Positions 1-8,477 of a DNA stretch of 64,000 bases are shown in pieces. The position numbers were made by a program, and so were the translations under genes. Below the pieces are notes generated by a model. That model did not search any database, was not told the DNA's origin, and saw nothing but the letters and a program-made list of their open reading frames with translations. The stretch lies in assembly GCF_018119405.1 (NCBI RefSeq), contig NZ_JAGPWC010000007.1:37623-101622 (forward strand), written 5' to 3'. Within the stretch, counting starts at the first letter, position 1, and each line of letters begins with the position of its first letter. This stretch comes from Massilia sp. ST3. GTDB lineage: Bacteria > Pseudomonadota > Gammaproteobacteria > Burkholderiales > Burkholderiaceae_D.

Positions 1-162
1 GCCGGGTGTCCTGTATCTTCAATCGGGCACTACATCAAGTCGTCTTCGTTGGTCTCTTTCCCGTCTTGCCCTTGGGCAGTCCTGTTTGATTCTCTTCTTC
101 GTACCCGCTTGCTTGGACGTGCATTCCGGCATTTTGCCCAATTCACTCAAGGTATATTCAAC
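1..162 (+). other. long leader region of the cold-shock gene
   Basis: No gene is seen in the first 162 bases. Long 5' untranslated leaders are typical of csp genes and control their cold induction, so this stretch probably contains the promoter and leader. I could not place a convincing -10/-35 pair, and the window edge may cut the promoter. Confidence 0.3.
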
Positions 163-372
163 ATGACTACTCAAACCGGCACCGTCAAATGGTTCAACGA
201 TTCCAAGGGCTTCGGCTTCATCACGCCTGACGCCGGCGGTGGCGACCTGTTCGCCCACTTCCAGGACATCCAGGCCCAAGGCTTCAAGAGCCTGTCCGAA
301 AACCAGCGCGTGTCCTTCGAACGCGCCGCCAGCCCGAAGGGCGAGAAGGCCAGCAATATCCGCCCGATCTAA
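163..372 (+). CDS. cold-shock domain protein (CspA family)
   Basis: This encodes a 69-residue nucleic-acid-binding cold-shock protein, the usual length for a CspA paralogue, expected to act as an RNA chaperone in the cytoplasm. The start at 163 gives the canonical N-terminus TGTVKWFN. The RNP1 motif KGFGFI lies at about residues 15-20 and an RNP2-like DLFAHF at about 28-33, where Ala replaces the commoner Val as in many betaproteobacterial members. An upstream in-frame ATG at 49 would add 38 residues unlike the family, so it is rejected. An AAGG about 8 bases before the start may serve as the ribosome binding site. The gene is monocistronic and ends in a strong terminator. The family is secure; which paralogue it is (CspA, CspD or other) is not. 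Confidence 0.93.
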   Translation: MTTQTGTVKWFNDSKGFGFITPDAGGGDLFAHFQDIQAQGFKSLSENQRVSFERAASPKGEKASNIRPI

Positions 373-415
373 GATCCAGGCGCCGCCGGATGCTTCCAGC
401 GTCCGGGCGACAACA

Positions 416-437
416 AGCCCGCCTCGGCGGGCTTTTT
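416..437 (+). terminator. intrinsic terminator after the cold-shock gene
   Basis: The 8-bp stem AGCCCGCC / GGCGGGCT has a two-base loop and is followed by TTTTT. It lies 44 bases after the stop of the cold-shock gene and directly downstream of the convergent antiporter gene, so it may also shield that gene's 3' end, although the tail on the minus strand is poor. Confidence 0.85.
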
Positions 438-442
438 CGTTT

Positions 443-1699
443 TCAGTCCCAGTACCGGTCGAGCATGGCCTTGACGCTGGTGCCGTGCACGACGATCGAC
501 AGGATGATCACGGCCAGCGTGATCGTGACGAGCTCGCGCGCCAGCGCCGAGGGCACACCGTGGTTGATGGCGTACATCAGGTAGTAGATCGATCCGATCC
601 CACGCACGCCGAACCAGGCGACGATGGCGGTCTCGCGCGCGCCGCTCCTCGAGCCCGCAAGACTCAGCACGACGCTGAGCGGACGCGCGACGAAGATCAG
701 GAAGGCCGCCGTCAGCCAGGCCTGGAGCGAGAACAGGGCCGGCGTCATCGCGCCGCCCAGCAGCAGCACCAGCCCCAGCTCGGACAGGCGCTCGAGGTGC
801 TCCTTGAACACCAGGCTGCCCTGGCTGACCGTGGCCTGGCCGCTGGCGCCGGCGTCGCCGTGCACCAGGCCATGCCCATCCGGCGGCGCTTCGGTCAGCC
901 GCCATTCGGTCTGGCGCAGGGCCACGCCGGCGAAGAACACGGCCAGGAAGCCCCAGCCGCCGGCCAGCAGGGCGATGCCATAGGCCAGGGCGATGAGTCC
1001 CAGCCCAAGCAGGTCGTCGAGCAGCTGATGGCTGGGGTGGTGGCGCCGGATCAGATAGCTGCAGCCTGCCATCCCGGCCCCGCACAGCAGGCCGATGCCG
1101 ACCCCGCTCAGGCTGGCCAGCAGGGCGTCGCGCCACAGCCAGCGCGCCAGGTCGGGCGCATCCGCGCCGATCAGGAGCAGGCCCAGGATCACGAAAGGGA
1201 AGGCGGTGCCGTCGTTCATGCCGGCTTCGCAGGTCAGGGCGAAGCGCAAGGGATCCTTGTCGCCCGCATGGCGCAGCTGCACGTCGGTGGCGAGCACCGG
1301 ATCGGTCGGCGCCAGGATGGCGCCGAGCAGGATGCCGGCCCCCAGCGACATCCCGAGGACGGCGGTGGCGAACACCGCGCACAAGGCCACGGACATGCCC
1401 ATCGCCAGCACCGCCAGGCGCAGCGACACGGTCCAGCGCCGCAAGCTGAAGGGCACGGGCAGCTTGACCCCGGCCGAGAACAGCGAAATCAGGATCGCGA
1501 TTTCGGTCAGGCTCTCGAGCAAGGACGCCTCGCGCAAGGGATCGAAGGCAAAGACGCCCAGTACCGCCGGTCCGAGCACGATGCCGATCACCAGGTAGAT
1601 GCTGGCGGAGGTGAAGGGCAAGTGGGCGATGGTGGAGCCCCACAGGCCGCGCGCCAGCATCAGGCTGCCGACCAGGACAAACCAGTGGGCGATCTCCAT
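443..1699 (-). CDS. cation:proton antiporter (CPA1-type Na+/H+ exchanger)
   Basis: This is a 418-residue polytopic inner-membrane protein predicted to exchange Na+ (or K+) for H+. It is hydrophobic throughout with about 11-12 candidate helices. Two diagnostic stretches are visible: ILAPTDPVLA around residue 125, holding the ion-binding Asp region of the Na+/H+ exchanger domain, and AWFGVRGIGSIYYL around residue 360. AGGAG lies just upstream of the ATG. It is divergent from the ribbon-helix-helix regulator at 1844, sharing a 144-bp intergenic region that contains a palindromic operator, so it may be controlled by that regulator. The ion specificity cannot be read from the sequence. Confidence 0.88.
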   Translation of the reverse strand: MEIAHWFVLVGSLMLARGLWGSTIAHLPFTSASIYLVIGIVLGPAVLGVFAFDPLREASLLESLTEIAILISLFSAGVKLPVPFSLRRWTVSLRLAVLAMGMSVALCAVFATAVLGMSLGAGILLGAILAPTDPVLATDVQLRHAGDKDPLRFALTCEAGMNDGTAFPFVILGLLLIGADAPDLARWLWRDALLASLSGVGIGLLCGAGMAGCSYLIRRHHPSHQLLDDLLGLGLIALAYGIALLAGGWGFLAVFFAGVALRQTEWRLTEAPPDGHGLVHGDAGASGQATVSQGSLVFKEHLERLSELGLVLLLGGAMTPALFSLQAWLTAAFLIFVARPLSVVLSLAGSRSGARETAIVAWFGVRGIGSIYYLMYAINHGVPSALARELVTITLAVIILSIVVHGTSVKAMLDRYWD

Positions 1700-1805
1700 G
1701 GGACTCCTGCCGGGGCTCGGCGATACGGATCTCCATGGTACGCGTCATCCCTTTCGAAGGACGCACAGGCGAAATCTCAAAAATTTCGCTTGAAATACTC
1801 CGCAT

Positions 1806-1823
1806 ATACTCCATCTGGAGTAT
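1806..1823. promoter_or_regulatory. perfect palindromic operator (ATACTCCA-TC-TGGAGTAT)
   Basis: An 8-base inverted repeat with a two-base centre lies 20 bases before the ribbon-helix-helix gene. A third half-site, ATACTCC, begins at 1795, exactly 11 bases upstream in direct orientation, about one helical turn. A further inverted repeat, GCGAAAT / ATTTCGC, is at 1769-1789. Ribbon-helix-helix repressors bind such short palindromes cooperatively, so autoregulation is the simplest reading, with possible control of the divergent antiporter. Confidence 0.65.
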
Positions 1824-1843
1824 GGATTGGGAGGGAGTCAAAC

Positions 1844-2260
1844 ATGAAGCTCGTAACATCGCAACAAAAATTGCCCGACAGTGACAAGGTGACCGTCAAC
1901 GTCGGTCTCGTCGACCTGGCCCAGCTCGACTTGCTGGTCGACGAAGGGTTTTATTCCAACCGCACCGATTTCGTGCGCACCGCAATCCGCAACCTGCTGC
2001 AGGTGCATGCGGAAACCATCCGGCAAACCGTGGTGCGCAAGCGCTACGTGATGGGCATGCACCGCTATTCGCGCCGCGAGCTCGAGCAGGTCGTGGCCAG
2101 TGGCCAGCAACTGGACATCCAGGTGCTGGGACTGGCCGTGATCGAGGACGACGTCGACGCCGAACTGGCCCGCGCTGCCATCGCCTCGGTCCAGGTACTT
2201 GGCGCCTTCGTGGCGCCCCCCGCCGCCAGGGAAGCCCTGGCGGACCGCATCCATACTTAG
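1844..2260 (+). CDS. ribbon-helix-helix (CopG/NikR-like) transcriptional regulator
   Basis: This 138-residue protein has a ribbon-helix-helix DNA-binding region at about residues 12-60: the strand VTVNVGLVDLAQLDLLV is followed by helices with YSNRTDFVRTAIRNLL, the classic pattern of this fold. The remaining ~75 residues are charged and not recognised; the His/Cys nickel ligands of NikR are not evident. The start at 1844 sits directly after the palindromic operator. A much longer reading frame runs in from upstream but is antisense to the antiporter. The gene is 10 bases before the PHB-depolymerase-family gene and probably co-transcribed, so it may control polyester or stress metabolism; this is inference. 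Confidence 0.75.
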   Translation: MKLVTSQQKLPDSDKVTVNVGLVDLAQLDLLVDEGFYSNRTDFVRTAIRNLLQVHAETIRQTVVRKRYVMGMHRYSRRELEQVVASGQQLDIQVLGLAVIEDDVDAELARAAIASVQVLGAFVAPPAAREALADRIHT

Positions 2261-2270
2261 AAGGACAGGC

Positions 2271-3389
2271 ATGAAACCACTAGACCGCTTTATCTCCCAG
2301 ATGGTGGAGTCGGCCCGGCTCGCGCAGACGCAGGACGCGTCGGCAGCCACGGCATTGATCCAGAAGGCGCTGGCCGAATCCGGCCTGCTGCCGCAGGGAG
2401 GCCTGCCTCAGGCGCCAATGGCGCCGGCGGCGCCCTTCGTCGACCTGAACCAGGCGCCCGGCTGGCGTGCGGGCACCAGCCGCCGCCATGGCCGCGGCGC
2501 GGTGCATGCGCCGCACCCCTCCCGCCATCGCGCAAACGCGGACGCGCAGGCGCCGGGACGCTTCGTGGGCGGCAGCTTCAGCTGCGCCGCGGGCGCCCGC
2601 CGCTACAAGCTCTACATCCCGGCTCGGCCGGCGCAGGGGCCGCGTCCCCTGGTCGTGATGCTGCACGGCTGCACGCAGAACCCCGACGACTTCGCCACCG
2701 GCACCGCCATGAATGCGCTGGCCGAGGAGCATGGCTGCCTGGTGCTCTACCCGGAGCAGGACAAGGGCGCGAACCACAACGGTTGCTGGAACTGGTTCGA
2801 GCCGGCCCACCAGGGCCGGGAGCGTGGCGAACCCGCCATCCTGGCCGGCATGACCCGCCAGGTGATTGGCGAGCATGGGGGCGATCCTGCGCGCGTATAT
2901 GCAGCCGGGCTCTCGGCCGGCGGCGCGATGGCGGCCATCCTCGGCGCCGATTATCCCGAGCTGTACGCGGCGGTCGGCATCCACTCCGGCTTGCCGGCCG
3001 GGAGCGCGAAGGACATGATGTCGGGGCTGAAGGCGATGCGCGAACCGGGCAAGGGCCGCAAGCTGCGACAGGGCGTGCCGGCCATCGTGTTCCACGGCGA
3101 CGCCGACCATCTGGTCAATCCCGGCAACGGCGAGGCCGTGCTGGCCCAGTTCCTGAGGGCGCAGGGCGCCGAGCTGCAACAGCACACCGAGGCACACGAT
3201 CATGCGGGACGCCGCTGCACCCGCCACACCTGGCGCGACAGCGCGGGCCGCTCCGTGGTGGAACACTGGCAGCTGCACGGCGCCGGCCACGCCTGGTCCG
3301 GCGGCAATCCGGCCGGTTCGCATACCGATGCCGCGGGACCGTCCGCGTCCGCCGAAATGCTGCGTTTCTTCCTGTCGCACCACGGATGA
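2271..3389 (+). CDS. PHB depolymerase family esterase
   Basis: This 372-residue alpha/beta hydrolase belongs to the extracellular PHB depolymerase/feruloyl-esterase-like family. Residues about 95-370 hold the catalytic domain, with the oxyanion-hole stretch VVMLHGCTQN near 129, the lipase box GLSAG with nucleophile Ser215, a likely acid in FHGDADHLVNP and a late His in GAGHAWSGG. The N-terminal ~90 residues are low-complexity, Ala/Pro/Arg-rich, with no Sec signal peptide, so an intracellular role or non-classical export is open. The start at 2271 is preferred because AAGGA precedes it by six bases; an earlier in-frame ATG overlaps the regulator. Substrate (polyhydroxybutyrate, other polyester or feruloyl ester) cannot be settled from sequence. 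Confidence 0.85.
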   Translation: MKPLDRFISQMVESARLAQTQDASAATALIQKALAESGLLPQGGLPQAPMAPAAPFVDLNQAPGWRAGTSRRHGRGAVHAPHPSRHRANADAQAPGRFVGGSFSCAAGARRYKLYIPARPAQGPRPLVVMLHGCTQNPDDFATGTAMNALAEEHGCLVLYPEQDKGANHNGCWNWFEPAHQGRERGEPAILAGMTRQVIGEHGGDPARVYAAGLSAGGAMAAILGADYPELYAAVGIHSGLPAGSAKDMMSGLKAMREPGKGRKLRQGVPAIVFHGDADHLVNPGNGEAVLAQFLRAQGAELQQHTEAHDHAGRRCTRHTWRDSAGRSVVEHWQLHGAGHAWSGGNPAGSHTDAAGPSASAEMLRFFLSHHG

Positions 3390-3476
3390 GCTCAGCGCTG
3401 CCGCCAGGCCCTTGATTTTTCCGTATTGCAGCCCAATCTTGGCAGCCTGTCATCCACGCCGCCAGGAGACCGACCC

Positions 3477-4352
3477 ATGAAACGCATCGTCCTGTTCCTT
3501 GCCACCAACCTCGCCGTGGTGCTGGTGGTGTCGCTCGTGCTGAACCTGCTCGGCGTGGGCCGGGCCGTGACCGGGCAGGGCATCGACGTCGGCGCGCTGG
3601 CCGTGTTTTCGCTGGTGGTGGGCTTCACCGGCTCCTTCATTTCGCTCCTGCTGAGCAAACCCATGGCCAAGTGGTCGACCGGCGCGCGCGTCATCGACCA
3701 GCCGGCCAACTCGACCGAGATGTGGCTGGTCGACACCGTGCGCCGCCTGTCCGAGCGCGCCGGCATCGGCATGCCGGAAGTCGCCGTCTACGAGGGCGAG
3801 CCGAACGCCTTCGCCACCGGCGCCTTCAAGAATTCCGCCCTGGTGGCCGTGTCCACCGGCCTGCTGCAGGGGATGAACCGCGACGAGGTCGAAGCGGTGC
3901 TGGGGCACGAGGTGGCCCACATCGCCAACGGCGACATGGTCACGCTGACCCTGATCCAGGGCGTGGTGAATACTTTCGTCGTGTTCCTGGCGCGCGTGGT
4001 CGGCTACTTCGTCGACAAGGTCCTGCTGCGCAGCGAAGGCGACCGCCCGGGCATCGGCTACATGGTGACCGTGTTCGTGTGCGAGATCGCCTTCGGCATC
4101 CTGGCTTCGATCATCGTCGCCTGGTTCTCGCGCAAGCGCGAATTCCGCGCCGACGCCGGCTCGGCCAAGCTGCTGGGCAGCCCGGTGCCGATGCAGCATG
4201 CGCTGGCCCGCCTCGGCGGCCTGGCCCCCGGCGCGCTGCCGCAGTCGATGGCCGCCTCCGGCATTTCCGGCAGCGGCGGCGGCTGGGGCGCCCTGTTCTC
4301 GACCCACCCGCCGATGGAGCAGCGCATCGCCGCGCTCCAGTCGCTGCGCTGA
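3477..4352 (+). CDS. htpX: M48-family membrane metallopeptidase HtpX
   Basis: This 291-residue protein is an inner-membrane zinc protease involved in quality control of membrane proteins together with FtsH. Two transmembrane helices open the protein (about 3-25 and 38-58). The zinc motif HEVAH is at residues 144-148 and is followed by further hydrophobic segments and the downstream metal-ligand region [11 protein letters not shown]. Length matches the family (about 285-295). The start at 3477 is supported by AGGAG nine bases upstream; an earlier in-frame ATG would prefix residues not found in the family. It appears to be transcribed alone. Confidence 0.94.
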   Translation: MKRIVLFLATNLAVVLVVSLVLNLLGVGRAVTGQGIDVGALAVFSLVVGFTGSFISLLLSKPMAKWSTGARVIDQPANSTEMWLVDTVRRLSERAGIGMPEVAVYEGEPNAFATGAFKNSALVAVSTGLLQGMNRDEVEAVLGHEVAHIANGDMVTLTLIQGVVNTFVVFLARVVGYFVDKVLLRSEGDRPGIGYMVTVFVCEIAFGILASIIVAWFSRKREFRADAGSAKLLGSPVPMQHALARLGGLAPGALPQSMAASGISGSGGGWGALFSTHPPMEQRIAALQSLR

Positions 4353-4372
4353 TCCGCTACACTTGAGCCCTG

Positions 4373-4996
4373 ATGAGCCAATATTTCCAGATCCATCCCG
4401 AGAACCCGCAAGCGCGCCTGATCAAGCAGGCCGCGCAAATCGTCGGCGCAGGCGGCATCATTGCCATTCCCACCGATTCGGCCTATGCGCTGGTCTGCCG
4501 CCTGGACGACAAGGCGGCCGTGGAAAAGCTGCGCCGCATCCGCGGCGTCGACGACAAGCACCACCTGACGCTGCTGGCGCGCGACCTGTCCGAGATCGCG
4601 CTGTATGCGCGCGTCGACAATTCGCAGTACCGGCTGCTGAAGGCCACCATGCCCGGACCCTATACGGTGATCCTGGAAGCCACGCGCGAACTGCCGCGCC
4701 GCCTGTCCCATCCCTCGCGCAAGACCATCGGCCTGCGCGTGCCGGAGAACCGCATCACCCTGGCGCTGCTCGAGGAACTGGGCGAGCCGCTGATCGGCAC
4801 CACCCTGCAGCTGCCGGGCGACGACCACATGCTGTCCGATCCGGAAGAGGTCCAGGAGCGCCTCGGCAAGCAGATCGAGCTGGTGATCGACGGCGGCGCC
4901 GGTACGCTGGAGCCGACCACCGTGGTCGATCTCACCGGCCCCTCGCCCGAGCTGGTGCGCGAGGGCAGGGGCGACCCGTCCGTCTTCGGCCTCTGA
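4373..4996 (+). CDS. YciO/YrdC/Sua5-type threonylcarbamoyl-AMP synthase family protein
   Basis: This 207-residue protein has the YrdC fold that binds ATP, threonine and bicarbonate to form threonylcarbamoyl-AMP for the t6A modification of tRNA. Visible family signatures are GGIIAIPTDSAYAL near residue 30, RGVDDKHHLTLLARDLSEIA near 60 and MPGPYTVILEA near 95. The length and the N-terminus are closer to YciO, a paralogue whose precise role is less certain, than to TsaC. The start lies 20 bases after htpX, and the same-strand S2P-like peptidase follows after 52 bases. Confidence 0.88.
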   Translation: MSQYFQIHPENPQARLIKQAAQIVGAGGIIAIPTDSAYALVCRLDDKAAVEKLRRIRGVDDKHHLTLLARDLSEIALYARVDNSQYRLLKATMPGPYTVILEATRELPRRLSHPSRKTIGLRVPENRITLALLEELGEPLIGTTLQLPGDDHMLSDPEEVQERLGKQIELVIDGGAGTLEPTTVVDLTGPSPELVREGRGDPSVFGL

Positions 4997-5048
4997 AGCC
5001 GTCTTCCTCCCACCGGCCGCCCGGCGGCCGCTCTGTTAGAATCCCCCC

Positions 5049-5705
5049 ATGGATGCTGAACTAATACGTAACATCGCAGTCTATGCACTGCCCGTTCTTT
5101 TTGCGATTACCCTGCACGAAGCTGCCCACGCCTACGCCGCCAAGTACTTCGGCGACAACACCGCCTATGCACAGGGGCGCATGAGCCTCAATCCCCTGGT
5201 GCACATCGACGTGCTCGGCACCATCGTCATTCCCATCGCGCTTTATCTGACCAGCGGTTTCGTGTTCGGCTACGCCAAGCCGGTTCCGGTCGACTTCGGC
5301 CGCCTGCGCAATCCCAAGAAGCAGATGGCCTGGGTGGCGCTGGCCGGTCCCGCGGCGAACTTCCTGATGGCCTTCCTGTGGCTGGTGCTGGCGGCGCTGC
5401 TGGTGGCCTTCCAGGTCGACGAGGCCTTCCCGCACAAGGTGGCCCAGGCCGGCGTGTTCACCAACCTGCTGATGTTCGCCTTCAACCTGTTCCCGATTCC
5501 GCCTCTGGACGGCGGGCGCGTGGTCACCAGCCTGCTGCCGCACCGCCTGGCCTATAAATTCGCGGCGATCGAGCCGTATGGCTTCTTCATCGTGCTGGCG
5601 CTGATCTTCTTCAAGCTGCTGGCGTTCTGGGTGATCCCGGTGATGGCGCTGGGCGAGATCCTGCTCAAGCTGATCGCCTCGCCGCTGTACCTGCTCCTGA
5701 GCTGA
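5049..5705 (+). CDS. site-2 protease family (M50) membrane metalloprotease
   Basis: This 218-residue polytopic protein carries the zinc-binding HEAAH motif at about residues 24-28 inside the first transmembrane helix and the second M50 signature FNLFPIPPLDGGRV at about residue 140, which supplies the Asp ligand. It is a minimal S2P homologue without PDZ or CBS domains. Substrates are unknown. The -10-like TAGAAT ends only six bases before the ATG, so the transcript may be leaderless. The gene is followed after one base by trpS, implying co-transcription; the pair is common in betaproteobacteria as far as I recall. Confidence 0.9.
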   Translation: MDAELIRNIAVYALPVLFAITLHEAAHAYAAKYFGDNTAYAQGRMSLNPLVHIDVLGTIVIPIALYLTSGFVFGYAKPVPVDFGRLRNPKKQMAWVALAGPAANFLMAFLWLVLAALLVAFQVDEAFPHKVAQAGVFTNLLMFAFNLFPIPPLDGGRVVTSLLPHRLAYKFAAIEPYGFFIVLALIFFKLLAFWVIPVMALGEILLKLIASPLYLLLS

Positions 5706-5706
5706 C

Positions 5707-6909
5707 ATGTATCCCGACCGCGTCGTCTCCGGCATGCGCCCGACCGGCGCGCTGCACCTGGGGCACTACCACGGGGCGCTGAAGAACTGGATCCGGGTGC
5801 AGGCCGAGCATCCCTGCCTGTTCTTCGTCGCCGACTGGCACGCGCTGACCACGCACTACGACGATCCCGGCATCGTCGAGCGCAGCACCTGGGACATGGT
5901 GGTCGACTGGCTGGCCGCCGGCATCGACCCCTCGCAGGCGACCATCTTCATCCAGTCGAAAGTGCCGGAGCACGCCGAACTGCACCTGCTGCTGTCGATG
6001 GCCACGCCGCTCGGCTGGCTCGAACGGGTCCCCAGCTACAAGGACCAGATCGACAATCTCGCGCACAAGGATCTGGCCACCTACGGTTTCCTGGGCTACC
6101 CGCTGCTGCAGGCGGCCGACGTCCTGATCTACCGCGCCAGCATGGTGCCGGTGGGCGAGGACCAGCTGCCGCACGTCGAGATGATGCGCGAGGTGGCGCG
6201 CCGCTTCAATCACATCTACGGCAAGGAAAAGGGCTTCGAAGAGAAGGCCATCGCGGCCGTCAAGAAGCTGGGCAGCAAGCGCGCCAAGCTGTACCTGGAA
6301 CTGCGCACCGCCTATCACCAGGAAGGGGAGGTGGACGCCCTCGAGCAGGCGCGCGCCATGCTGGACGATGCGGGCAGCCTGTCGAACATCGACCGCGAGC
6401 GCCTGTTCGGCTACCTCGAAGGCAGCCGCCGCATCATCCTGGCCGAGCCGCAAGCACTGCTGACCCAGTCCTCGCGCCTGCCGGGCCTGGACGGGCGCAA
6501 GATGTCCAAGAGCTACGGCAACGCGATCGCGCTGCGCGAGGAGCGCGACAGCGTGGTCAAGAAAATCCGCACCATGCCCACCGACCCGGCGCGGGTGCGC
6601 CGCACGGATCCGGGCGATCCGAAGCGCTGCCCGGTGTGGCAGCTGCACGAGGTGTATTCGGACGGCGCCACCCGCGACTGGGTGGTCAAGGGCTGCACCA
6701 GCGCCGGCATCGGCTGCATCGAGTGCAAGCAGCCGGTCATCGACGGCGTGCTGGCGGAACAGGAACCGATGCACGAACGCGCCCAGCCCTACCTGGACGA
6801 CCCGACCCTGGTGCGCGCGATCGTGGCCGACGGCTGCGACAAGGCGCGCCGCCTGGCCCAGGAAACGATGCGCGACGTGCGCGAAGCGATGGGGCTCGCC
6901 TACACATGA
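5707..6909 (+). CDS. trpS: tryptophanyl-tRNA synthetase
   Basis: This class I aminoacyl-tRNA synthetase charges tRNA-Trp. The HIGH-type signature appears as GALHLGHYHG at residues 15-24, and the KMSKS loop as GRKMSKSYGN near residue 262. At 400 residues it is longer than the ~330-residue Bacillus or E. coli enzyme; the extra length lies in the middle, after the catalytic fold, as is usual for many betaproteobacterial TrpRS. The stop overlaps the start of the next gene in an ATGA junction, so a methyltransferase is translationally coupled to it. Confidence 0.95.
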   Translation: MYPDRVVSGMRPTGALHLGHYHGALKNWIRVQAEHPCLFFVADWHALTTHYDDPGIVERSTWDMVVDWLAAGIDPSQATIFIQSKVPEHAELHLLLSMATPLGWLERVPSYKDQIDNLAHKDLATYGFLGYPLLQAADVLIYRASMVPVGEDQLPHVEMMREVARRFNHIYGKEKGFEEKAIAAVKKLGSKRAKLYLELRTAYHQEGEVDALEQARAMLDDAGSLSNIDRERLFGYLEGSRRIILAEPQALLTQSSRLPGLDGRKMSKSYGNAIALREERDSVVKKIRTMPTDPARVRRTDPGDPKRCPVWQLHEVYSDGATRDWVVKGCTSAGIGCIECKQPVIDGVLAEQEPMHERAQPYLDDPTLVRAIVADGCDKARRLAQETMRDVREAMGLAYT

Positions 6910-7496
6910 CAGTCAATTCGCCAATCAACATGATGAACCTGCCGGCCTCGCCATGGGTGGCGCGCTTCGCGCCCATCCTTCCCGCAGGCGAAGTGCTGGA
7001 CCTGGCCTGCGGCACGGGACGCCACACGCGCCTGCTGGCGGTGCTCGGCCACCCGGTGCTGGCGCTGGACCGCAAGCCCGAGGCGCTGGCCGCGGCGGCC
7101 GGCCCCGGCGTCACGACGATGGAGTACGACCTCGAGGACGGTTCGCCCTGGCCCTTCGCGGCGGGGCGCTTCGCCGCCATTGTCGTCACCAATTACCTGT
7201 ACCGCCCCTTGTTCCCGCAGCTGGCCGCGAGCCTGCGTCCGGACGGCGTCCTGATCTACGAAACCTTCGCCCAGGGGAACCAGGTCTACGGCAAGCCTTC
7301 GAACCCGGATTTCCTCTTGGGGCCTGGCGAACTGCTGGCGCTGGCGGCGGGTGGCGGCCTGCAGGTGCTGGCCTACGAAGACGGCCACGTCGAGGCGCCG
7401 CATCCGGCCCAGGTGCAGCGCCTGTGTGCGGCCGGCCCGGCATTCGGGAAATCCGAAGCGAGGCTCGACCATATTGTGGTCAGGAATGAACCATGA
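6906..7496 (+). CDS. class I SAM-dependent methyltransferase
   Basis: This 196-residue protein has the Rossmann methyltransferase fold. Motif I reads VLDLACGTGRHTR at about residues 26-38, followed by an acidic end of strand beta-2 (LALDRKPEAL) and a motif IV-like region VVTNYLYRPLFP. It resembles the small tellurite-resistance/thiopurine-type methyltransferases, but substrate is unknown. The start at 6906 overlaps the trpS stop by four bases; earlier in-frame ATGs lie inside trpS. The next gene, dapA, appears to have its own promoter. Confidence 0.85.
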   Translation: MTVNSPINMMNLPASPWVARFAPILPAGEVLDLACGTGRHTRLLAVLGHPVLALDRKPEALAAAAGPGVTTMEYDLEDGSPWPFAAGRFAAIVVTNYLYRPLFPQLAASLRPDGVLIYETFAQGNQVYGKPSNPDFLLGPGELLALAAGGGLQVLAYEDGHVEAPHPAQVQRLCAAGPAFGKSEARLDHIVVRNEP

Positions 7497-7511
7497 CGGC
7501 GGGCGATCCGC

Positions 7512-7517
7512 TACAAT
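7512..7517 (+). promoter_or_regulatory. candidate -10 element of dapA (TACAAT)
   Basis: TACAAT lies 34 bases before the dapA start, a suitable place for a -10 box. No convincing -35 hexamer is visible at 16-18 bases upstream, so the call is tentative. Confidence 0.35.
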
Positions 7518-7550
7518 CAGGCTTTTATTTACCGGCACGGTCCAAAGATT

Positions 7551-8435
7551 ATGATTAAGGGCAGCATCGTAGCAATCGTCACCCCGATGTTCGAAGACGG
7601 CAGTCTTGACCGCGACTCCCTGCGCAAACTGCTCGACTGGCACATCGCGGAAGGCACCGACGCCATCGTCATCGTCGGCACGACGGGCGAATCGGCGACC
7701 GTTTCTCCGGAAGAGCACTGCGAACTGGTGAAACTGGCGGTCGACCACGTCGCCGGCCGTATCCCGGTCATCGCCGGCACCGGCGGCAATTCGACCGCGG
7801 AAGCGATCGCGCTGACGCGCCACGCCAAGGACGTGGGCGCCGACGCCTCGCTCCAGGTGGTCCCGTACTACAACCGCCCGACGCAAGAGGGCATGTACCG
7901 CCACTTCCGCACCATCGCGGAAGCCGTCGATCTCCCGATCATCCTGTACAACGTGCCGGGCCGCACCGTGGCCGACATGGCCAACGACACCATCGCGCGC
8001 CTGGCGCAGGTGGACAACATCGTCGGCGTCAAGGACGCCACCGGCAACATCGGCCGCGGCATCGAACTGCTGCGCATGGTGGACAAATCCTTCGGCGTCT
8101 ATTCGGGCGACGATGCGAGCGCCATGGCCCTGCTGTTCTGCGGCGGCGCCGGCAACATCTCGGTCACCGCCAACGTCGCCCCGCGCGCCATGCACGAGCT
8201 GTGCAAGGCTGCCATGGTCGGCGACATCGCGCGCGCCATCGAGATCAACAACCGCGTGCTGGACCTGCACGGCAAGCTGTTCATCGAACCGAATCCGGTG
8301 CCGGTGAAGTGGGCGCTGGCCGAGATGGGCAAGATGCCGGCCGGCCTGCGCCTGCCGCTCGCGCCGCTGTCCGCGCAATACCACGAGACCGTGCGCGCCG
8401 CCCTGGTGGCCGCAGGCGTCCATCCACAGTCCTGA
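7551..8435 (+). CDS. dapA: 4-hydroxy-tetrahydrodipicolinate synthase
   Basis: This enzyme condenses pyruvate with aspartate semialdehyde in the first committed step of lysine and diaminopimelate synthesis. The 294-residue length matches E. coli DapA (292). The Schiff-base lysine is Lys161 in VGVKDATG, and Tyr133 of the catalytic triad lies in ILYNVPGRT. The N-terminal signature IVAIVTPM and GTTGES near residue 43 are also present. It is followed after 42 bases by bamC, the same dapA-bamC arrangement known from Enterobacteria. The substrate aspartate semialdehyde is made by Asd, encoded at the far end of this window. Confidence 0.96.
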   Translation: MIKGSIVAIVTPMFEDGSLDRDSLRKLLDWHIAEGTDAIVIVGTTGESATVSPEEHCELVKLAVDHVAGRIPVIAGTGGNSTAEAIALTRHAKDVGADASLQVVPYYNRPTQEGMYRHFRTIAEAVDLPIILYNVPGRTVADMANDTIARLAQVDNIVGVKDATGNIGRGIELLRMVDKSFGVYSGDDASAMALLFCGGAGNISVTANVAPRAMHELCKAAMVGDIARAIEINNRVLDLHGKLFIEPNPVPVKWALAEMGKMPAGLRLPLAPLSAQYHETVRAALVAAGVHPQS

Positions 8436-8477
8436 ATCCGCAAGGATTCGGGTTCCTAGTATCTGACATCGAACGAC

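Noticed and set aside
239..1843. Long plus-strand open frame leading into the ribbon-helix-helix gene
   Set aside because: It is antisense to the antiporter, has Gln/His/Arg-rich composition typical of the reverse frame of a GC-rich gene, and only its end (from 1844) has a real protein fold.
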